21,607 bases of DNA from a virus. The notes under the pieces are model-generated. The model was not told the origin of the DNA and did no database searches. It worked only from the letters and a program-made list of their open reading frames with translations. This document shows positions 20,787-21,607 of this stretch, piece after piece (position 1 is the stretch's first letter; each line of letters opens with the position of its first letter). Location: IMG/VR virus record IMGVR_UViG_3300034104_006939, positions 1 through 21,607 of that record. One strand, given 5' to 3'. The translations under genes and the position numbers were made by a program.

Positions 20787-21607
20787 TACATCGCTTTTAA
20801 TCTTATCTCAGCAGCTAATCCCCCGTAAGAATTTTTCTTTATAAATTCTTTTGGAATTTCATTTATTTTTAATGAAATAGCTAGGTCATTGAAGTCTTTT
20901 ATTTTTTTACCGACATTCTCAGGCCATATAAAAATAGTCTCACCCTTTTTAGCTAAAATCTGACTTTTCTTTTTAGCGGCTTCATCAATCCATTGCGAAT
21001 CAAGTACCCAAATATAATCCTTCAATAATAATGAATTAATTTGGTCTTGTTGCTTTGTTGAAAATAATTTTTCTGATTCATCTTGAATACCCGCGACCGC
21101 TATTCCATTTTTTGTAAAACAGGAATTAAACGGTCCCTCAAAGATAAAAACCTCATTATCATCATTGATCTGATCAATATTAAACAATGTTTTTTCACTA
21201 TTAATTTTTGATATATAACGAGGTTTTAACTTATTATCCGCAGATAGGATGGTTCTTGTTTGATAATGCACTATCTTATTATTTTTATCAAAGAATGGAA
21301 CAACCAATCTATTCTTATGAACCGGATCTGTTAATGATATATAAAATGCTTTAGGGCGATTAATTGCCACATTTAATCGTCTAGCATGAATAAATTCCAA
21401 TGCTCTGATTACAACCGTTTCCTCTTTATAATATTCAACTTGTTGTTCGTCAAATAAATTTATGCAATCTTCTGGCAATGTTGCCGATTGTATAATCTCT
21501 TTCTTTTCTGTTGTAATATCATCTAATGATATGGTAGAGTAATTCTCTAACTCTTTTTTAATATCAAAAATTGACATACGCGTCACTTCTTGTATCCAAG
21601 AAAGTGG
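20783..21607 (-). CDS. DNA primase, TOPRIM catalytic part (5' end probably outside window)
   Basis: The catalytic core is seen from VVPFFDKNNKIVHYQTRTI (about residues 92-110, counted from the ATG at 21577), through FIFEGPFNS (Glu147, TOPRIM motif 1) and WVLDSQ (Asp193), to KKIKDFNDLA (Asp228). This fits DnaG/gp61-type primases that make RNA primers at the replication fork. From that ATG the protein would have 264 residues and lack the N-terminal CHC2 zinc-binding domain. However, the frame stays open through the last base of the window (PLSWIQEVTRMS...), and T4 gp61 has 342 residues, so the gene probably continues beyond it. A GTG at 21586 is another possible start. The second TOPRIM acidic position reads D-S-Q, not D-x-D. 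It is the only replication gene in view. Confidence 0.82.
   Translation of the reverse strand, partial: PLSWIQEVTRMSIFDIKKELENYSTISLDDITTEKKEIIQSATLPEDCINLFDEQQVEYYKEETVVIRALEFIHARRLNVAINRPKAFYISLTDPVHKNRLVVPFFDKNNKIVHYQTRTILSADNKLKPRYISKINSEKTLFNIDQINDDNEVFIFEGPFNSCFTKNGIAVAGIQDESEKLFSTKQQDQINSLLLKDYIWVLDSQWIDEAAKKKSQILAKKGETIFIWPENVGKKIKDFNDLAISLKINEIPKEFIKKNSYGGLAAEIRLKAMY

Noticed and set aside
20770-20812. Possible bidirectional terminator at the convergent junction
   Set aside because: The stem (AAAGGCG with CGCTTTT) has a bulge and only four T residues follow; too weak to call.

Overview
This window looks like part of the genome of a large, AT-rich, contractile-tailed (T4-type) phage. 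No host genes, rRNA, tRNA, insertion sequence or CRISPR array is visible. The evidence is a tail sheath, tail tube proteins, tape measure, baseplate hub and wedge proteins, a gp17-type large terminase, a gp14-type neck protein, a TOPRIM primase and copies of the T4 late-promoter octamer TATAAATA (or close variants) just upstream of start codons. The host cannot be named. The base composition and genes resemble distant T4-like phages of aquatic bacteria, but that is an impression and not a search result.

Layout. Positions 1-14948 form one long minus-strand block. In transcription order it holds the large terminase (14948-13269), a ligase-like nucleotidyltransferase (13257-12001), a tube-fold protein (11998-11402), the sheath (11367-8749), two tube-fold proteins (8723-8121 and 8111-7440), two gp26/gp51-type assembly proteins (7440-5854), the tape measure (5829-3829), a tube-initiator-like protein (3829-2444), a gp53-like wedge protein (2442-2092), a gp27-like hub (2089-578) and a partial gene cut by the window edge (571-1). 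Most junctions are a few bases long or overlap. From 14967 to 17216 the plus strand carries an acidic protein with two late promoters and two in-frame starts, a strong terminator, a small protein with a capsid-targeting-like N-terminus, the neck protein and a 93-residue protein.

From 17220 onward the strand changes repeatedly. A repeat-rich tail fibre (minus) is divergent from a lectin-like beta protein (plus). A four-gene minus cassette of unknown proteins follows, including a two-pass membrane protein with a Cys cluster. Then come a small capsid-associated candidate (plus) and a primase (minus) whose reading frame runs off the right edge.

How the parts fit: terminase and neck complete the head; sheath, tube, tape measure, chaperone-like and baseplate genes build the contractile tail; fibre and lectin-like protein probably contact the host. 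The most interesting pattern is that several late genes on both strands encode proteins starting with a short aromatic/amphipathic segment ending in a [LIF]-x-E-like site, resembling the capsid-targeting sequence of T4 internal proteins. One of them is the ligase-like nucleotidyltransferase, which raises the possibility of a nucleic-acid-joining enzyme packaged in the virion. Many late promoters lie only 5-9 bases before the start codon, predicting leaderless or nearly leaderless late mRNAs.
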